Shown: piece after piece, positions 7,578-16,275 of the stretch | Layout: the number at the start of each line of letters is the position of its first letter | Position numbering within the stretch: the first letter of the stretch is position 1 | NCBI GenBank assembly: GCA_030447385.1 | Contig: JAUJOY010000002.1 | Coordinates: 173,733-237,732 of the forward strand | DNA length: 64,000 nt | Origin: Mycobacteriales bacterium | GTDB lineage: Bacteria > Actinomycetota > Actinomycetes > Mycobacteriales > SCTD01 | Reading direction: 5' to 3' | Notes under the pieces: generated by a model | What the model saw: the letters and a program-made list of their open reading frames with translations, nothing else | Told to the model about the DNA's origin: nothing | Databases searched by the model: none | Translations under genes and position numbers: made by a program

Positions 7578-9113
7578 GTGCGCCCCCGTCCGTCCCTGCC
7601 CGGCTACGAGGTCGAGGTGCTGATCGGCGCCGGGCCGGCCGGCGAGGTGTGGCGGGCCCGCGACCTGACGTCGAGGGAGACCGTCGCCCTGCAGCGGCTG
7701 GACGAGCCGCTCGCCCCGGAGGCGCTCGACGTGGTGCGCCGCAACGTCGAGCTGCTCCGCGACGTGCCCTCTGCGCACCTCGTCCGCGTGCGCGCCGTCG
7801 TGGACGACGTCCTGGTGCTGGACCACGCGAGCGGTGGGTCGCTCGACCGGCTGCTGGCACGCCGCCGCCTGTCCCCGGGGGAGGTCGTGACGGTCGTGGC
7901 GCCGCTCGCCGCCGCGCTGGCCGCCGCGCACGCACGGGGCCTGGTGCACGGGGCGATCTCGGCCGACAGCGTGCGCTTCAGCGGCCAGGGCATGCCCCTC
8001 CTGAGCGGCCTGGAGGGTGCGCCGGTCTCCACCGGACCCGTGAAGACCGGACGCGGCGGGACCGCCGACCCGGGATCGGCAGCGGATCCGGCGACGGCGC
8101 AGGATGTCTGGGCGCTGGCCGCGCTGTGCCACCACTCGCTCGCCGGCGCGCCGCCGAGACCTCGGGAGGACGCCGGGCAGTCCGGCCGGACGCCCCTCGG
8201 CGTCCTGGCCCCGGCGGCCCCGGCAGCCCTGGTGGACGCCGTCGAGGCGGTGCTGTCGGCGGACGCCGAGCATCGGCCCCCCGCCGCCGCGTTCGCCGCG
8301 ATGCTGCGCAGGGCCTGTGTCGCAGCGCCGCTGCGGTTGAGCGGCACCGGCCCGTCGCCGCCGGTGACACCCGCCCCGGAGGTGCCGAGCCCGCCTCTTG
8401 CGGCTCCTCGTCCCTGCAGGTCCCCCCGCCAGGCGCCCGGGACCTCGGGGCCCCGCCGCCACGCCCGGCGCGGCCGGGGGGGCCCGCGGCGGCTCCGGGC
8501 GGAGGGCGCCCGGCTTCGCGGCGCGGTGGTTCCGGTCGTGGTGCTGGCTCTGTGCGTGCCGCTGCTCGGCTGGGCCACCGGGCGAGGAGACCCCCTGGCG
8601 GCACCCGCGGTGCTGCCACCCGCGGTGCCCACGGCCGCACCCGCGGTGCTGCCATCCGCGAGCGCCGATGTCCGGGGCGTCGAGCACGGCGCCCACGGCG
8701 CGGCACCCGACCAGTGGAGGGCCGTGCTGACGCGGCTCGACGAGGCCCGGATGGAGGCCTTCGCGCGGGGCGACCCACTCCTGCTGGGTGGGGTCTGGGC
8801 GCCGGGCTCGCCCGGAATGGCCGCCGATCTCGCGGCGCTGCAGCGGCTCCTGGCGAACGGCGAGACCGCGCACGGGGTCCGGCACCGCGTACGAGCGGTG
8901 GAGGTGGACCAGGCCCCCCCAGCCGGCTCCACCGTGCGCCTGGCGGTCGTCGACGAGCTGGGGGAGCAGGAGATCCGCTCCTCGGCCGGGGTCGTTCGCC
9001 GCCTGCCCGGACGGGGCTCGCTGCGCTGGCTCGTGGAGCTCGTGGACACCCCGTCGGGCTGGCGGCTCGGTGCCGTGGAGGCGGGAGCGCCGCACGCTGC
9101 TCCCCCCGGCTGA
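7578..9113 (+). CDS. membrane-anchored Ser/Thr kinase-like pseudokinase
   Basis: A 511-residue protein with an N-terminal protein kinase fold that appears inactive. The Gly-rich loop IGAGPAGEVWRARD (16-29) is kept, but the ATP-binding Lys of VAIK is Gln39 (VALQ), the HRDLKPxN loop reads HGAISADSV (124-132), and the DFG position reads SGL (143-145). A Pro/Arg-rich linker (about 255-312) leads to one transmembrane helix (314-333), an Ala/Pro/Val low-complexity stretch, and an extracellular domain of about 150 residues. The GTG at 7578 places the kinase fold at the very N terminus. A scaffold or lipid-II/cell-wall sensing role is possible but not shown. It converges on the TIGR01777 gene. Confidence 0.72.
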   Translation: MRPRPSLPGYEVEVLIGAGPAGEVWRARDLTSRETVALQRLDEPLAPEALDVVRRNVELLRDVPSAHLVRVRAVVDDVLVLDHASGGSLDRLLARRRLSPGEVVTVVAPLAAALAAAHARGLVHGAISADSVRFSGQGMPLLSGLEGAPVSTGPVKTGRGGTADPGSAADPATAQDVWALAALCHHSLAGAPPRPREDAGQSGRTPLGVLAPAAPAALVDAVEAVLSADAEHRPPAAAFAAMLRRACVAAPLRLSGTGPSPPVTPAPEVPSPPLAAPRPCRSPRQAPGTSGPRRHARRGRGGPRRLRAEGARLRGAVVPVVVLALCVPLLGWATGRGDPLAAPAVLPPAVPTAAPAVLPSASADVRGVEHGAHGAAPDQWRAVLTRLDEARMEAFARGDPLLLGGVWAPGSPGMAADLAALQRLLANGETAHGVRHRVRAVEVDQAPPAGSTVRLAVVDELGEQEIRSSAGVVRRLPGRGSLRWLVELVDTPSGWRLGAVEAGAPHAAPPG

Positions 9114-9125
9114 AGGCAGCCGCTC

Positions 9126-10028
9126 TCAGCCCGACCCGTCGGACAGCGCGCAGCGCAGCGCCGACTCGAGATCGGCGTCGGAGAAGGGAAAGCCGCTGCG
9201 CTCCAGCACCGCGGGTCGCAGGCGCTGGCCGATCAGCACCCCCTCGTCGGCGAAGGACCCGAGCGCGGCGCGCAGCGCGAACCCGGGCACCGGCACGGGC
9301 AGCGTCGGGCGCTTCAGGACCCTGCCGAGGACCTTCGTGAACTCCCGGTTGGTCACCGGCGCCGGACCCACCAGGTTGACCGGCCCGCGGATGTCCGCGC
9401 CGAGGCAGTGCGAGATCGCGCGCAGCTCGTCACGCAGGCTGATCCAGCTGTTCCACTGCCCTCCCGTGCCGAGGGGCGCGCCCAGGCCGAGGCGGAAGAT
9501 CGGGAGCTGCTTGCCGAGCGCGCCGCCGTGCGCGGCGAGCACGATGCCGGTACGCAGGTGCGCGACGCGTACGCCGGCTGCCTCTGCGGGCGCCGTCGCC
9601 GCCTCCCACCGGCGGCAGACATCGGCGAGGAACCCGGCACCCGGGGGTCCGTCCTCGTCGGTGAGCCGGTTCCCGGTATCGCCGTACCAGCCGATCCCGC
9701 TCGCGGACAGCAGCACCGTCGGTCCCGATGCCGCCGCCATCGCCTCGGCCACCGCTGCCGTGCCGAGCACCCGGCTGTCGAGCACCACCTTCTTGCGCGC
9801 CGCGGTCCACCGCTTGTCCGCCACTCCGGCGCCCGCGAGGTGGACCACGGCGTCGAGGTCGGCCACGGCACCCGGATCGAGCCCGGAGGTGCCCGGGTCC
9901 CAGGAGCGCTGGTCCGCCGAAGCGGCGCTGCCACGGACGAACCGCACGACGTCGTGCCCGTCGCCGCGCAGGGCCGGGACGAGCGCACCGCCGATGAGGC
10001 CGGACGCGCCGGTGACCCCGATCCTCAT
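9126..10028 (-). CDS. TIGR01777 family epimerase-like protein (SDR39U1 type)
   Basis: A 300-residue extended short-chain dehydrogenase with the Rossmann motif GVTGASGLIGGAL (4-16) and the family blocks DAVVHLAGAGVADKRWT, LLSASGIGWYGD, RTGIVLAAHGGALGK and GPVNLVGPAPVTNREFT. The YG in GWYGD replaces the usual catalytic YxxxK context, as is normal in this family. Function is unknown; plant and cyanobacterial relatives affect cell division. AAGGATCGGCGG just upstream gives a weak ribosome-binding site. From memory the gene sits between lipB and the E2 gene in mycobacteria (Rv2216), as it does here. Confidence 0.88.
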   Translation of the reverse strand: MRIGVTGASGLIGGALVPALRGDGHDVVRFVRGSAASADQRSWDPGTSGLDPGAVADLDAVVHLAGAGVADKRWTAARKKVVLDSRVLGTAAVAEAMAAASGPTVLLSASGIGWYGDTGNRLTDEDGPPGAGFLADVCRRWEAATAPAEAAGVRVAHLRTGIVLAAHGGALGKQLPIFRLGLGAPLGTGGQWNSWISLRDELRAISHCLGADIRGPVNLVGPAPVTNREFTKVLGRVLKRPTLPVPVPGFALRAALGSFADEGVLIGQRLRPAVLERSGFPFSDADLESALRCALSDGSG

Positions 10029-10104
10029 CCGCCGATCCTTCCCGAGGCCGGCCGGACCCGCCTCCTGTACTCCGCGCGCGACGGCTGGCGGGCGCCGGCG
10101 GCCG

Positions 10105-11700
10105 CTACAGCCCGAGCTCGGCGGCGAAGTCGCCCTCCTCCAGCCGGTGCCTGACCGTGGTGAGGAACCGGGCGGCGTCCGCGCCGTCGACGATGCGGTG
10201 GTCGTAGGTCAGGGCCAGGTAGACCATCGACCGCACCGCGACCACCTCGCCGAGCTCCGGGTCCTGCACGACCGCCGGCCGCTTCACGACGGCCCCCGTG
10301 CCGAGGATCCCGACGTGCGGCTGGTTGATGATCGGGGTGTCGAACAGCGCGCCGCGTGAGCCCGTGTTGGTCAGCGTGAACGTCCCGCCGCCCAGCTCGT
10401 CGGGCGTGACCTGGTTGGTACGGGTCCGCTCCGCCAGGTCGGAGATCTTGCGGGCCATGCCCGCGAGGTTGAGGTCCCCCGCGCCGTGGAGAACGGGTAC
10501 GAGCAGGCCGCGCTCGGTGTCGACGGCGATGCCCAGGTGCTCGGCCTCGTGGAAGGTCACGGTCCCGGCGTCGGTGTCGATGCTGGAGTTGAGGACCGGG
10601 TGCAGCTTGAGGGCCTCGACGGTGGCGAGCGCGAAGAACGGCAGGAACGACAGCCGTGTGCCCTCCCGGACGGCGAACGCGTCCTTGGCCCGATCACGCA
10701 GCCGCGCGATCCGGGTGACGTCCGCCTCGACCACCGTCGTCAGCTGCGCACTGGTCTGCAGCGACTCGAGGAGCCGGGAGGCGATCACCTTGCGCAGCCG
10801 GCTCAGCGGCTCGGTCCGGCCGCGGACCCGGGTCGCCGGGGCAGCCTGCACCGCCTGGTCGACGTAGGCCGGCGCGGGCGCCGAGGTGCCCTGCGCCGGC
10901 TGCGGGATCTGCTGGCGGGCCTGCGGCGCCGCTGGGGCGGGCGCCGCCGCTGATGCCGGTTGCGCACCGGCCTGACCGCTGCCGACGGCGTCCAGCACGT
11001 CCTGCTTGCGGATGCGCCCACCGACGCCGGTACCGGTGATCGAGGAGAGGTCGACCCCCCTCTCGGCGGCCAGCCTGCGGACCAGCGGGGTGACGTACGC
11101 GCCCTCCGCGCCGCCCCCGTCCTGTGCCCCGCCGGGCGCGGAGGCCGCCGGAGCCTCGGGCAGGGACGCGGGAGCGGGCGGGGACGCCGACGCCTGGATC
11201 CCCGACGCGTTGGACTCGACGACCGGCGGCTGCGGCGGTCCCTGCTGGCCCCGTGCAGCCGGGGATGCGGACGCCGCCGCGGGCGATGCCCCGGACTCCT
11301 CGGCTGCAGGCTCGTCCGGCGCCGCCGGCTGCTCCGGTACGGCCGCCGCCGCCGCCGCCGCCGCCGGCTGGGCCGGCTGGGCCGGGGCCTCCGCACGCGG
11401 CTCCGGCACGGCCGCGGGCTCGCTCTGGGGCGGCGCTGCCGCCGCGGAGTCCTCGCCGCCGGCGCCGTCGTCGATCGTGGCGAGCTCCACGCCGACGTCG
11501 ACGGTCTCGTCCTCCTGGACCTTGATCGAGCTGACGATCCCGGCAGCGGGTGAGGGGATCTCGGTGTCGACCTTGTCGGTCGAGACCTCCAGGAGCGGCT
11601 CGTCCGCCTCGACCCGCTCACCCTCCTTCTTCAGCCAGCGGGTGACGGTGCCCTCGGAGACGCTCTCCCCGAGGCGGGGCATCGTGACGGAGACGGCCAT
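10105..11700 (-). CDS. sucB: 2-oxoacid dehydrogenase E2 (dihydrolipoamide acyltransferase)
   Basis: Core acyltransferase of the pyruvate or 2-oxoglutarate dehydrogenase complex. The 531-residue protein has one N-terminal lipoyl domain with Lys43 in STDKVDTEIPSP, a long Ala/Pro/Glu linker (about 85-200), an E3-binding domain (YVTPLVRRLAAERGVDL to IRKQDVLDAV), a second linker, and the catalytic domain ending in LTYDHRIVDGADAARFL with the active-site His and Asp. The linker contains an uninterrupted (GCC)8 run at 11342-11365. The ATG at 11700 starts the lipoyl domain; AAGGAG is about 12 nt upstream. It lies 20 nt after lpdA. In mycobacteria the equivalent (DlaT, Rv2215) serves pyruvate dehydrogenase, so the substrate assignment is open. 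Confidence 0.92.
   Translation of the reverse strand: MAVSVTMPRLGESVSEGTVTRWLKKEGERVEADEPLLEVSTDKVDTEIPSPAAGIVSSIKVQEDETVDVGVELATIDDGAGGEDSAAAAPPQSEPAAVPEPRAEAPAQPAQPAAAAAAAAVPEQPAAPDEPAAEESGASPAAASASPAARGQQGPPQPPVVESNASGIQASASPPAPASLPEAPAASAPGGAQDGGGAEGAYVTPLVRRLAAERGVDLSSITGTGVGGRIRKQDVLDAVGSGQAGAQPASAAAPAPAAPQARQQIPQPAQGTSAPAPAYVDQAVQAAPATRVRGRTEPLSRLRKVIASRLLESLQTSAQLTTVVEADVTRIARLRDRAKDAFAVREGTRLSFLPFFALATVEALKLHPVLNSSIDTDAGTVTFHEAEHLGIAVDTERGLLVPVLHGAGDLNLAGMARKISDLAERTRTNQVTPDELGGGTFTLTNTGSRGALFDTPIINQPHVGILGTGAVVKRPAVVQDPELGEVVAVRSMVYLALTYDHRIVDGADAARFLTTVRHRLEEGDFAAELGL
11342..11365. repeat. (GCC)8 trinucleotide run in the E2 linker
   Basis: Eight tandem GCC triplets encode a run of alanines in the flexible linker of the E2 protein (minus strand GGC). 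Length changes would add or remove whole codons in a linker, so they should be tolerated. Confidence 0.9.
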
Positions 11701-11720
11701 GTGCGGAAGGTGCTCCTTGG

Positions 11721-13109
11721 TCAGGAGTGGCTGTGGAGGGGCTTGCCGGCGAGCGCGAGATGAGCCTCGCCGACCGCCTCGGACATGGTCGGGTGCGGGT
11801 GGATCAGCGCGGCGACTTCGCTCGGCAGCGCCTCCCAGTTGGTGATCAGCTGGGCCTCGGCGATGAGCTCGCCGACGCGGTCGCCGACCATGTGCACGCC
11901 GAGCACCGGGCCGTCCTTGGCCGCCAGCACGGTCACCGCGCCGGCGGTGCCGAGGATGCGCGCCTTGCCGTTGCCGGCGAGGTCGTACGTCGCCTCGACC
12001 ACCTCGTGACCCCGCTCCTGCGCCGCCTTGCGGGTCAGGCCGACCGAGGCGACCTCCGGGGAGGAGTAGGTGACGCGCGGGACGCCGTCGTAGTCCACCG
12101 GGGTCACCGGCAGCCCGGCGAGCCGCTCGGCGACGAGGATGCCCTCGGCGAAGCCGACGTGCGCGAGCTGCAGGGTCGGGATCAGGTCGCCCACGGCGCT
12201 GATCGTCGGCACGGCGGTCCGACAGTAGGCGTCCACCTCGACGAAGCCGCGGTCCAGCCGGACACCGGCCTCCTCGTAGCCCAGGCCGGCGGAGACCGGG
12301 CCGCGGCCGATGGCCACGAGCAGCAGGTCGGCCTCGAGCGTCCTGCCGCCCTCGAGGTGCACGCGTACGCCGGTGTCGGTGTGCTCCACCTTCTCGAACC
12401 GGGCCCCGAGCTCCTGGCGGATCCCGCGCTTGCGGAAGGCGCGCTCGAGCAGCTTGGAGGAGGACTCCTCCTCGAGAGGCACCAGGTGCGGCAGTGCCTC
12501 CACCAGCGTGACCTCCGCGCCGAACGCGCGCCACACCGAGGCGAACTCGCAGCCGATCGCCCCCGCGCCAAGGATCACCACCGAGCCCGGCACGGTGTCC
12601 ATGCCCAGCGCGTCGTCGCTGTTGATGACCCGCTCGTGGTCGATCTCCAGGCCGGGCAGCGAGCGGGGGACGGAGCCGGTGGCCAGCAGCACGTGCCGTG
12701 CCTCGATGGTGCGGCCCTCGACCTCGACGGCGGTGGGGGAGACCAGGCGACCGTGGCCGTGCACGACCTCGACCTTGCGGCTGTTGACCAGGCCGGTGAG
12801 CCCCTTGAACAGCCCCTCGACGACCTTGTCCTTGTACTTGTTGACCGCGGGCATGTCGATGGACTCGAAGGTCGCGTGGACGCCGAACTGCGCCGCGGAC
12901 TCGACAGCGTGCACCGTCTCGGCGGAGTGCAGGAGGGCCTTGGTCGGAATGCACCCGCGGTGCAGGCAGGTGCCGCCCACTTTGTCCTGCTCGACCATGA
13001 CGACGCGCAGATCGAGCTCGGACGCCCGCAGCGCCGCGGCGTAGCCTCCACTGCCTCCACCCAGGACGACGAGGTCGACAGCGCCGGAGGCGGCTTCGGG
13101 CTGGGTCAC
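11721..13109 (-). CDS. lpdA: dihydrolipoamide dehydrogenase (E3)
   Basis: FAD enzyme that reoxidises dihydrolipoyl groups of the E2 protein using NAD+. The 462-residue product has the FAD motif VVLGGGSGGYAAALRA, the redox disulfide C48-LHRG-C53 in GGTCLHRGCIPTK, a second dinucleotide fold VVILGAGAIGCEFASV, and the C-terminal HPHPTMSEAVGE block carrying the catalytic His-Glu pair. The GTG at 13109 is preferred: AGGAG lies 7 nt upstream and the FAD domain begins 12 residues in. It is followed at 20 nt by the E2 gene, forming an E3-E2 operon. No E1 gene is in the window. Confidence 0.95.
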   Translation of the reverse strand: MTQPEAASGAVDLVVLGGGSGGYAAALRASELDLRVVMVEQDKVGGTCLHRGCIPTKALLHSAETVHAVESAAQFGVHATFESIDMPAVNKYKDKVVEGLFKGLTGLVNSRKVEVVHGHGRLVSPTAVEVEGRTIEARHVLLATGSVPRSLPGLEIDHERVINSDDALGMDTVPGSVVILGAGAIGCEFASVWRAFGAEVTLVEALPHLVPLEEESSSKLLERAFRKRGIRQELGARFEKVEHTDTGVRVHLEGGRTLEADLLLVAIGRGPVSAGLGYEEAGVRLDRGFVEVDAYCRTAVPTISAVGDLIPTLQLAHVGFAEGILVAERLAGLPVTPVDYDGVPRVTYSSPEVASVGLTRKAAQERGHEVVEATYDLAGNGKARILGTAGAVTVLAAKDGPVLGVHMVGDRVGELIAEAQLITNWEALPSEVAALIHPHPTMSEAVGEAHLALAGKPLHSHS

Positions 13110-13272
13110 TTCGTGGCTCCTCGCTGTGGCGATGCGGCACGGAAGGCAGGCGAGGCGGGGCAGGCGGTTGGCGCCCGATGCCCGCCGCAGGCATCCTTCC
13201 ATCTGAGAGGTACAGGGACGTACGGCCCCCGTCGCATTCCCGCGGGCGCCCGATCCGAACGGAAGGAGCACC

Positions 13273-13635
13273 GTGGGGCTGCGCGAGCGGCTGGGCCGGC
13301 GTCGGCGTCCGCCGGGAGGCGACGGGGGAAAGCGGAAGGCGGAGTTCGAGCACCTGTCGACCTGGGCGGCCACGCGCAGAGGTGTGGAGGGATTCGTGGA
13401 GCCGGAGACGCCGACGACGGTCTCGACGCTCGTGCTCGTCGCCGCCGACGGCGAGTGGACCCGGCGACGGGTGGACTCCCCGGCGGCGGCATTCCGCTTC
13501 GGCCAGAAGGCCGGCATCCCCGTGTACGACGTCGCTGCCGTCGGCTACCCCGCCCGCATGCGGGAATGGACCGCGAAGCGCAAGGCGGCGGGTGAGACGG
13601 GCGTCCCGGACAGCGGATCCGGCGGGTGGAGGTAG
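13273..13635 (+). CDS. conserved small actinobacterial protein
   Basis: A 120-residue protein of unknown function. A basic N terminus (RLGRRRRPPG) precedes a conserved-looking core: AEFEHLSTWAATRRGVEGFVEPET, TTVSTLVLVAADGEWTRRRV and FGQKAGIPVYDVAAVGYPARM. I recall close relatives in many actinobacteria, sometimes annotated as oxidoreductases, but there is no cofactor motif here to justify that. The start is GTG 13273 with GAAGGAG about 5 nt upstream. It is divergent from lpdA and lies 45 nt before the H-NOX gene. Confidence 0.75.
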   Translation: MGLRERLGRRRRPPGGDGGKRKAEFEHLSTWAATRRGVEGFVEPETPTTVSTLVLVAADGEWTRRRVDSPAAAFRFGQKAGIPVYDVAAVGYPARMREWTAKRKAAGETGVPDSGSGGWR

Positions 13636-13668
13636 CTCGAAAAGGCAGTCGAGGAGGGTCCCGCGAGG

Positions 13669-13674
13669 TAGCGT
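13669..13674 (+). promoter_or_regulatory. -10 hexamer of a leaderless H-NOX transcript
   Basis: TAGCGT ends exactly 6 nt before the ATG at 13681. No Shine-Dalgarno sequence fits, although GAGGAGGG occurs some 20 nt upstream, too far to act. The H-NOX and c-di-GMP genes probably form one leaderless operon. Confidence 0.5.
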
Positions 13675-13680
13675 CGCTGC

Positions 13681-14223
13681 ATGAAAGGGGTGATCTTCAA
13701 CCTCGCCGAGCAGGTGATCACCGATGGCTCCGGCGCGGGGGTGCGGGACGACGTCCTCGACCGCGCCGACGTCGAGGGCTCCTACACCTCCCTGGGCAGC
13801 TACCCGGACGCGCAGTTCCACGCCCTCGTGGCCGCGATCGCGGACCGGCTCGACGTCGAGCCGCAGGTCGTCGTGCGGCGGCCGGGAGAGGCGGACCTGC
13901 CGACGCTCGCCGCGCGCTACCCGCGCTTCTTCGACGGGCACGCCTCCACCCAGGCGTTCCTGCTCGCGCTCAACGACATCATCCATACCGAGGTGCGCAA
14001 GGTCTATCCGGGGGCGGACGTACCGGAGTTCGGCTTCGAGGTGCCGAGCGAGGCCGTCCTGATCATCCACGACGGCTCACCGCGGCGGCTCTGCATGCTG
14101 GCCGAGGGCTTCATCCACGGCGCCGCCCGGCTCTACGCCGAGCAGCTGACCCTGTCGCAGGAGATCTGCATGCTCCAGGGGCAGCCCTCCTGTGTCCTGC
14201 GCTGCGTGTTCGCCGCGGCATGA
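13681..14223 (+). CDS. H-NOX heme NO-binding domain protein
   Basis: A stand-alone 180-residue H-NOX (HNOB) protein, expected to bind heme and sense nitric oxide, rarely oxygen. The proximal heme ligand His102 is present in NDIIHTEVRKVYP, at the same number as in the Thermoanaerobacter protein. In the heme-propionate motif Y131-x-S133-x-R135, Ser133 and Arg135 are kept but Tyr131 is replaced by Asp (DGSPR). Bacterial H-NOX proteins usually control a neighbouring histidine kinase or diguanylate cyclase; here the ATG of a GGDEF-EAL gene overlaps its stop codon by 4 nt. NO control of c-di-GMP is therefore the likely role. Confidence 0.88.
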   Translation: MKGVIFNLAEQVITDGSGAGVRDDVLDRADVEGSYTSLGSYPDAQFHALVAAIADRLDVEPQVVVRRPGEADLPTLAARYPRFFDGHASTQAFLLALNDIIHTEVRKVYPGADVPEFGFEVPSEAVLIIHDGSPRRLCMLAEGFIHGAARLYAEQLTLSQEICMLQGQPSCVLRCVFAAA

Positions 14224-16217
14224 GCGGCCGCGTCGTGCGCCCCGAGCAGTGCCCCGACACCTCCGTGGAGGTGCTGCAGCGGCGGCTGGAGCGCGAGCGC
14301 GGAGCCCGGCTCGAGGCTGAGGCCATCGCCGAGCGGGCCACGAGGGAGCTGTACGACACCGTGCAGCAGCTCACCCGCTCGACCCGGCTGGCCGAGCTGC
14401 TGGGCGAGGTCGCCGTGCGGGCCAACGAGGCGTCCTCCGTGGAGGAGGCCATGCGGACCGTCCTCGACAGCGTCTGCCACTACACCGGCTGGCCGGTCGG
14501 CCACGCCCTGATCCGCTCCGCCGACGACCCGGACACGCTCGTGTCCCTGGGCGTCTGGCGGCTTCCCGAGACGGGCGAGTTCGCCGCCTTGCGGGCCGCC
14601 AGCGAACCGCAGGTCTTCCGCTCCGGATGGGGACTGCCGGGGCACACGATGCGTCTCGGCCGACCCGTGTGGATCGCCGACCTGTTGACCGAACCGCTGT
14701 TCCGCCGACAGGAGGCGGCCGGGCGCTGCGGCCTGGTCTCCGCTTTCGCGCTGCCCATCCTGGTCCGCAACGAGACGCACGGCGTCCTCGAGTTCTTCTC
14801 GGCGATCGCTCAGCAGCCCGACGCGGAGCTGATCCGGGTCGCCGGCTTCGTCGGTGTGCAGCTCGGGCGCGTTCTCGAGCGGCAGCAGGCCGAGGACCGG
14901 CTGCGGCGTCTCGCGCTCTATGACAGCCTCACCGGCCTGCCCAACAGGCTGCTGCTGATGGACCGGCTGCAGAGCACCCTGAGCCGCGCCTGGCGCCTCG
15001 GAGCGCGAGTGGACCTCCTCTACCTCGACGTCGACGACTTCAAGACCATCAACGACAGCCTGGGGCACACCGCCGGCGACGGGCTGCTGGTGGCCTTCGC
15101 CGCCCGGCTCCAGCAGGCCCTGCACGACTGCGTGGGCCTCGCGGTCGCGGACTCGACCGTGGCCAGGGTGGAGGGCGACGAGTTCGCCGTCATCCTCGAA
15201 GACTGCCCTGATCCGCGCGCCGTGGCGACGCGCTTGGAGGAGCTGCTGTCCCGCCCCCTCACCCTTGCGGACGGGGAGGCCTTCCTCAGCGTGAGCGTCG
15301 GCAGTGCGCATGCCAGCGATGCCGACCGGCACACCACCGGCGAGAGCCTGGTGGCGCGGGCGCACCTGGCGATGGACGAGGCCAAGCGCAAGGGGAAGGG
15401 CCACTTCGAGACCTTCGAGCCCCGCCTGTACGAACGCGCGCACCGTCGCCACCAGCTCGGCGAGGAGCTGCACCGGGCCGTCGTGGCGCGGGAGTTCGAG
15501 ATCGCCTACCAGCCGGTCGCCCGGCTGGCGGACGACCGGCACATCGGGGCGGAGGCCCTCGTTCGGTGGCGGCACCCGCGTACCGGCCTGGTGCTCCCCG
15601 GCGACTTCATCGCGCGCGCGGAGGAGACCGGGCTGATCGTGACGATCGGCAGCTGGGTGCTCGAGCAGGCGTGCCGGCAGGCGGCGGCGTGGCGGGCCAC
15701 CGAGCCCGAGTTCACGATCGCCGTCAACGTCTCCGGCCGCCAGCTTCGTGAGGGCTCGTTCCCCGACATGGTGCGCGCCGCCCTCGCCGACGCCGGGTTG
15801 CCGCCGCAGAACCTGTGCCTGGAGATGACGGAGAGCATCCTCATGGAGCGCGACGACGCCGGCATCGCGATGCTGTGCGAGCTGCGCAACGAGGGCGTCC
15901 ACCTGGCCATCGACGACTTCGGCACGGGCTACTCCTCGCTCAGCGCGCTCCGCCGGCTGCCCGCCGACCAGCTGAAGATCGACCGCTCCTTCGTGAGCTC
16001 GCTGCCCGAGGACGACGACGCCGGGACGATCGCCTGGGCGGTGGTGCGCCTGGGCCACACCCTCGGGATGTCGGTCCTGGCCGAGGGCGTCGAGACCGTC
16101 CAGCAGCGCAAGGCGCTGCTCGGCTTCGGGTGCGACCACGCCCAGGGCTGGCTGTTCGGGCGGCCAATGCCGGCGGCGGAGCTGGGGCAGGCTCTCGTGC
16201 AGGCTGCCGGTCGCTGA
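14220..16217 (+). CDS. GAF-GGDEF-EAL c-di-GMP enzyme
   Basis: A 665-residue cytoplasmic protein. Residues about 15-62 form a charged coiled coil, about 63-222 a GAF sensor domain, 223-400 a GGDEF domain and 405-665 an EAL domain. The cyclase signature reads EGDEF (318-322) instead of GGDEF, while metal residues in LYLDVDDFKTIND are kept; cyclase activity may be weak or lost. The EAL domain looks intact: EALVRW (445-450), EMTES, DDFGTGYSSL, KIDRSFV and AEGVET, so c-di-GMP hydrolysis is expected. The start is ATG 14220, overlapping the H-NOX stop, so the two are coupled and the H-NOX protein is its probable partner. Confidence 0.9.
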   Translation: MSGRVVRPEQCPDTSVEVLQRRLERERGARLEAEAIAERATRELYDTVQQLTRSTRLAELLGEVAVRANEASSVEEAMRTVLDSVCHYTGWPVGHALIRSADDPDTLVSLGVWRLPETGEFAALRAASEPQVFRSGWGLPGHTMRLGRPVWIADLLTEPLFRRQEAAGRCGLVSAFALPILVRNETHGVLEFFSAIAQQPDAELIRVAGFVGVQLGRVLERQQAEDRLRRLALYDSLTGLPNRLLLMDRLQSTLSRAWRLGARVDLLYLDVDDFKTINDSLGHTAGDGLLVAFAARLQQALHDCVGLAVADSTVARVEGDEFAVILEDCPDPRAVATRLEELLSRPLTLADGEAFLSVSVGSAHASDADRHTTGESLVARAHLAMDEAKRKGKGHFETFEPRLYERAHRRHQLGEELHRAVVAREFEIAYQPVARLADDRHIGAEALVRWRHPRTGLVLPGDFIARAEETGLIVTIGSWVLEQACRQAAAWRATEPEFTIAVNVSGRQLREGSFPDMVRAALADAGLPPQNLCLEMTESILMERDDAGIAMLCELRNEGVHLAIDDFGTGYSSLSALRRLPADQLKIDRSFVSSLPEDDDAGTIAWAVVRLGHTLGMSVLAEGVETVQQRKALLGFGCDHAQGWLFGRPMPAAELGQALVQAAGR

Positions 16218-16222
16218 TCGCG

Positions 16223-16258
16223 TTCCCCTGGCGTGCGGTCGCCCGCCCGCGAGGGGAA
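16223..16258. terminator. candidate bidirectional terminator between convergent genes
   Basis: TTCCCCT (16223-16229) pairs with AGGGGAA (16252-16258) around a GC-rich loop. It begins 6 nt after the stop of the c-di-GMP gene and ends 17 nt before the stop of the converging repeat-protein gene. Confidence 0.45.
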
Positions 16259-16275
16259 GGCCGCCCCGCCACGGG

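Noticed and set aside
13646..13661. GAGGAGGG as the ribosome-binding site of the H-NOX gene
   Set aside because: It is about 20 nt from the ATG, too far for normal initiation, and a -10 hexamer lies between them.
10105..14070. A 1321-codon open frame spanning the E2 and lipoamide dehydrogenase genes on the minus strand
   Set aside because: Only the first part read (10105-11700) is the E2 protein. The rest is an out-of-frame reading of lpdA and of sequence upstream, with Arg/Gly-rich nonsense typical of high-GC shadows.
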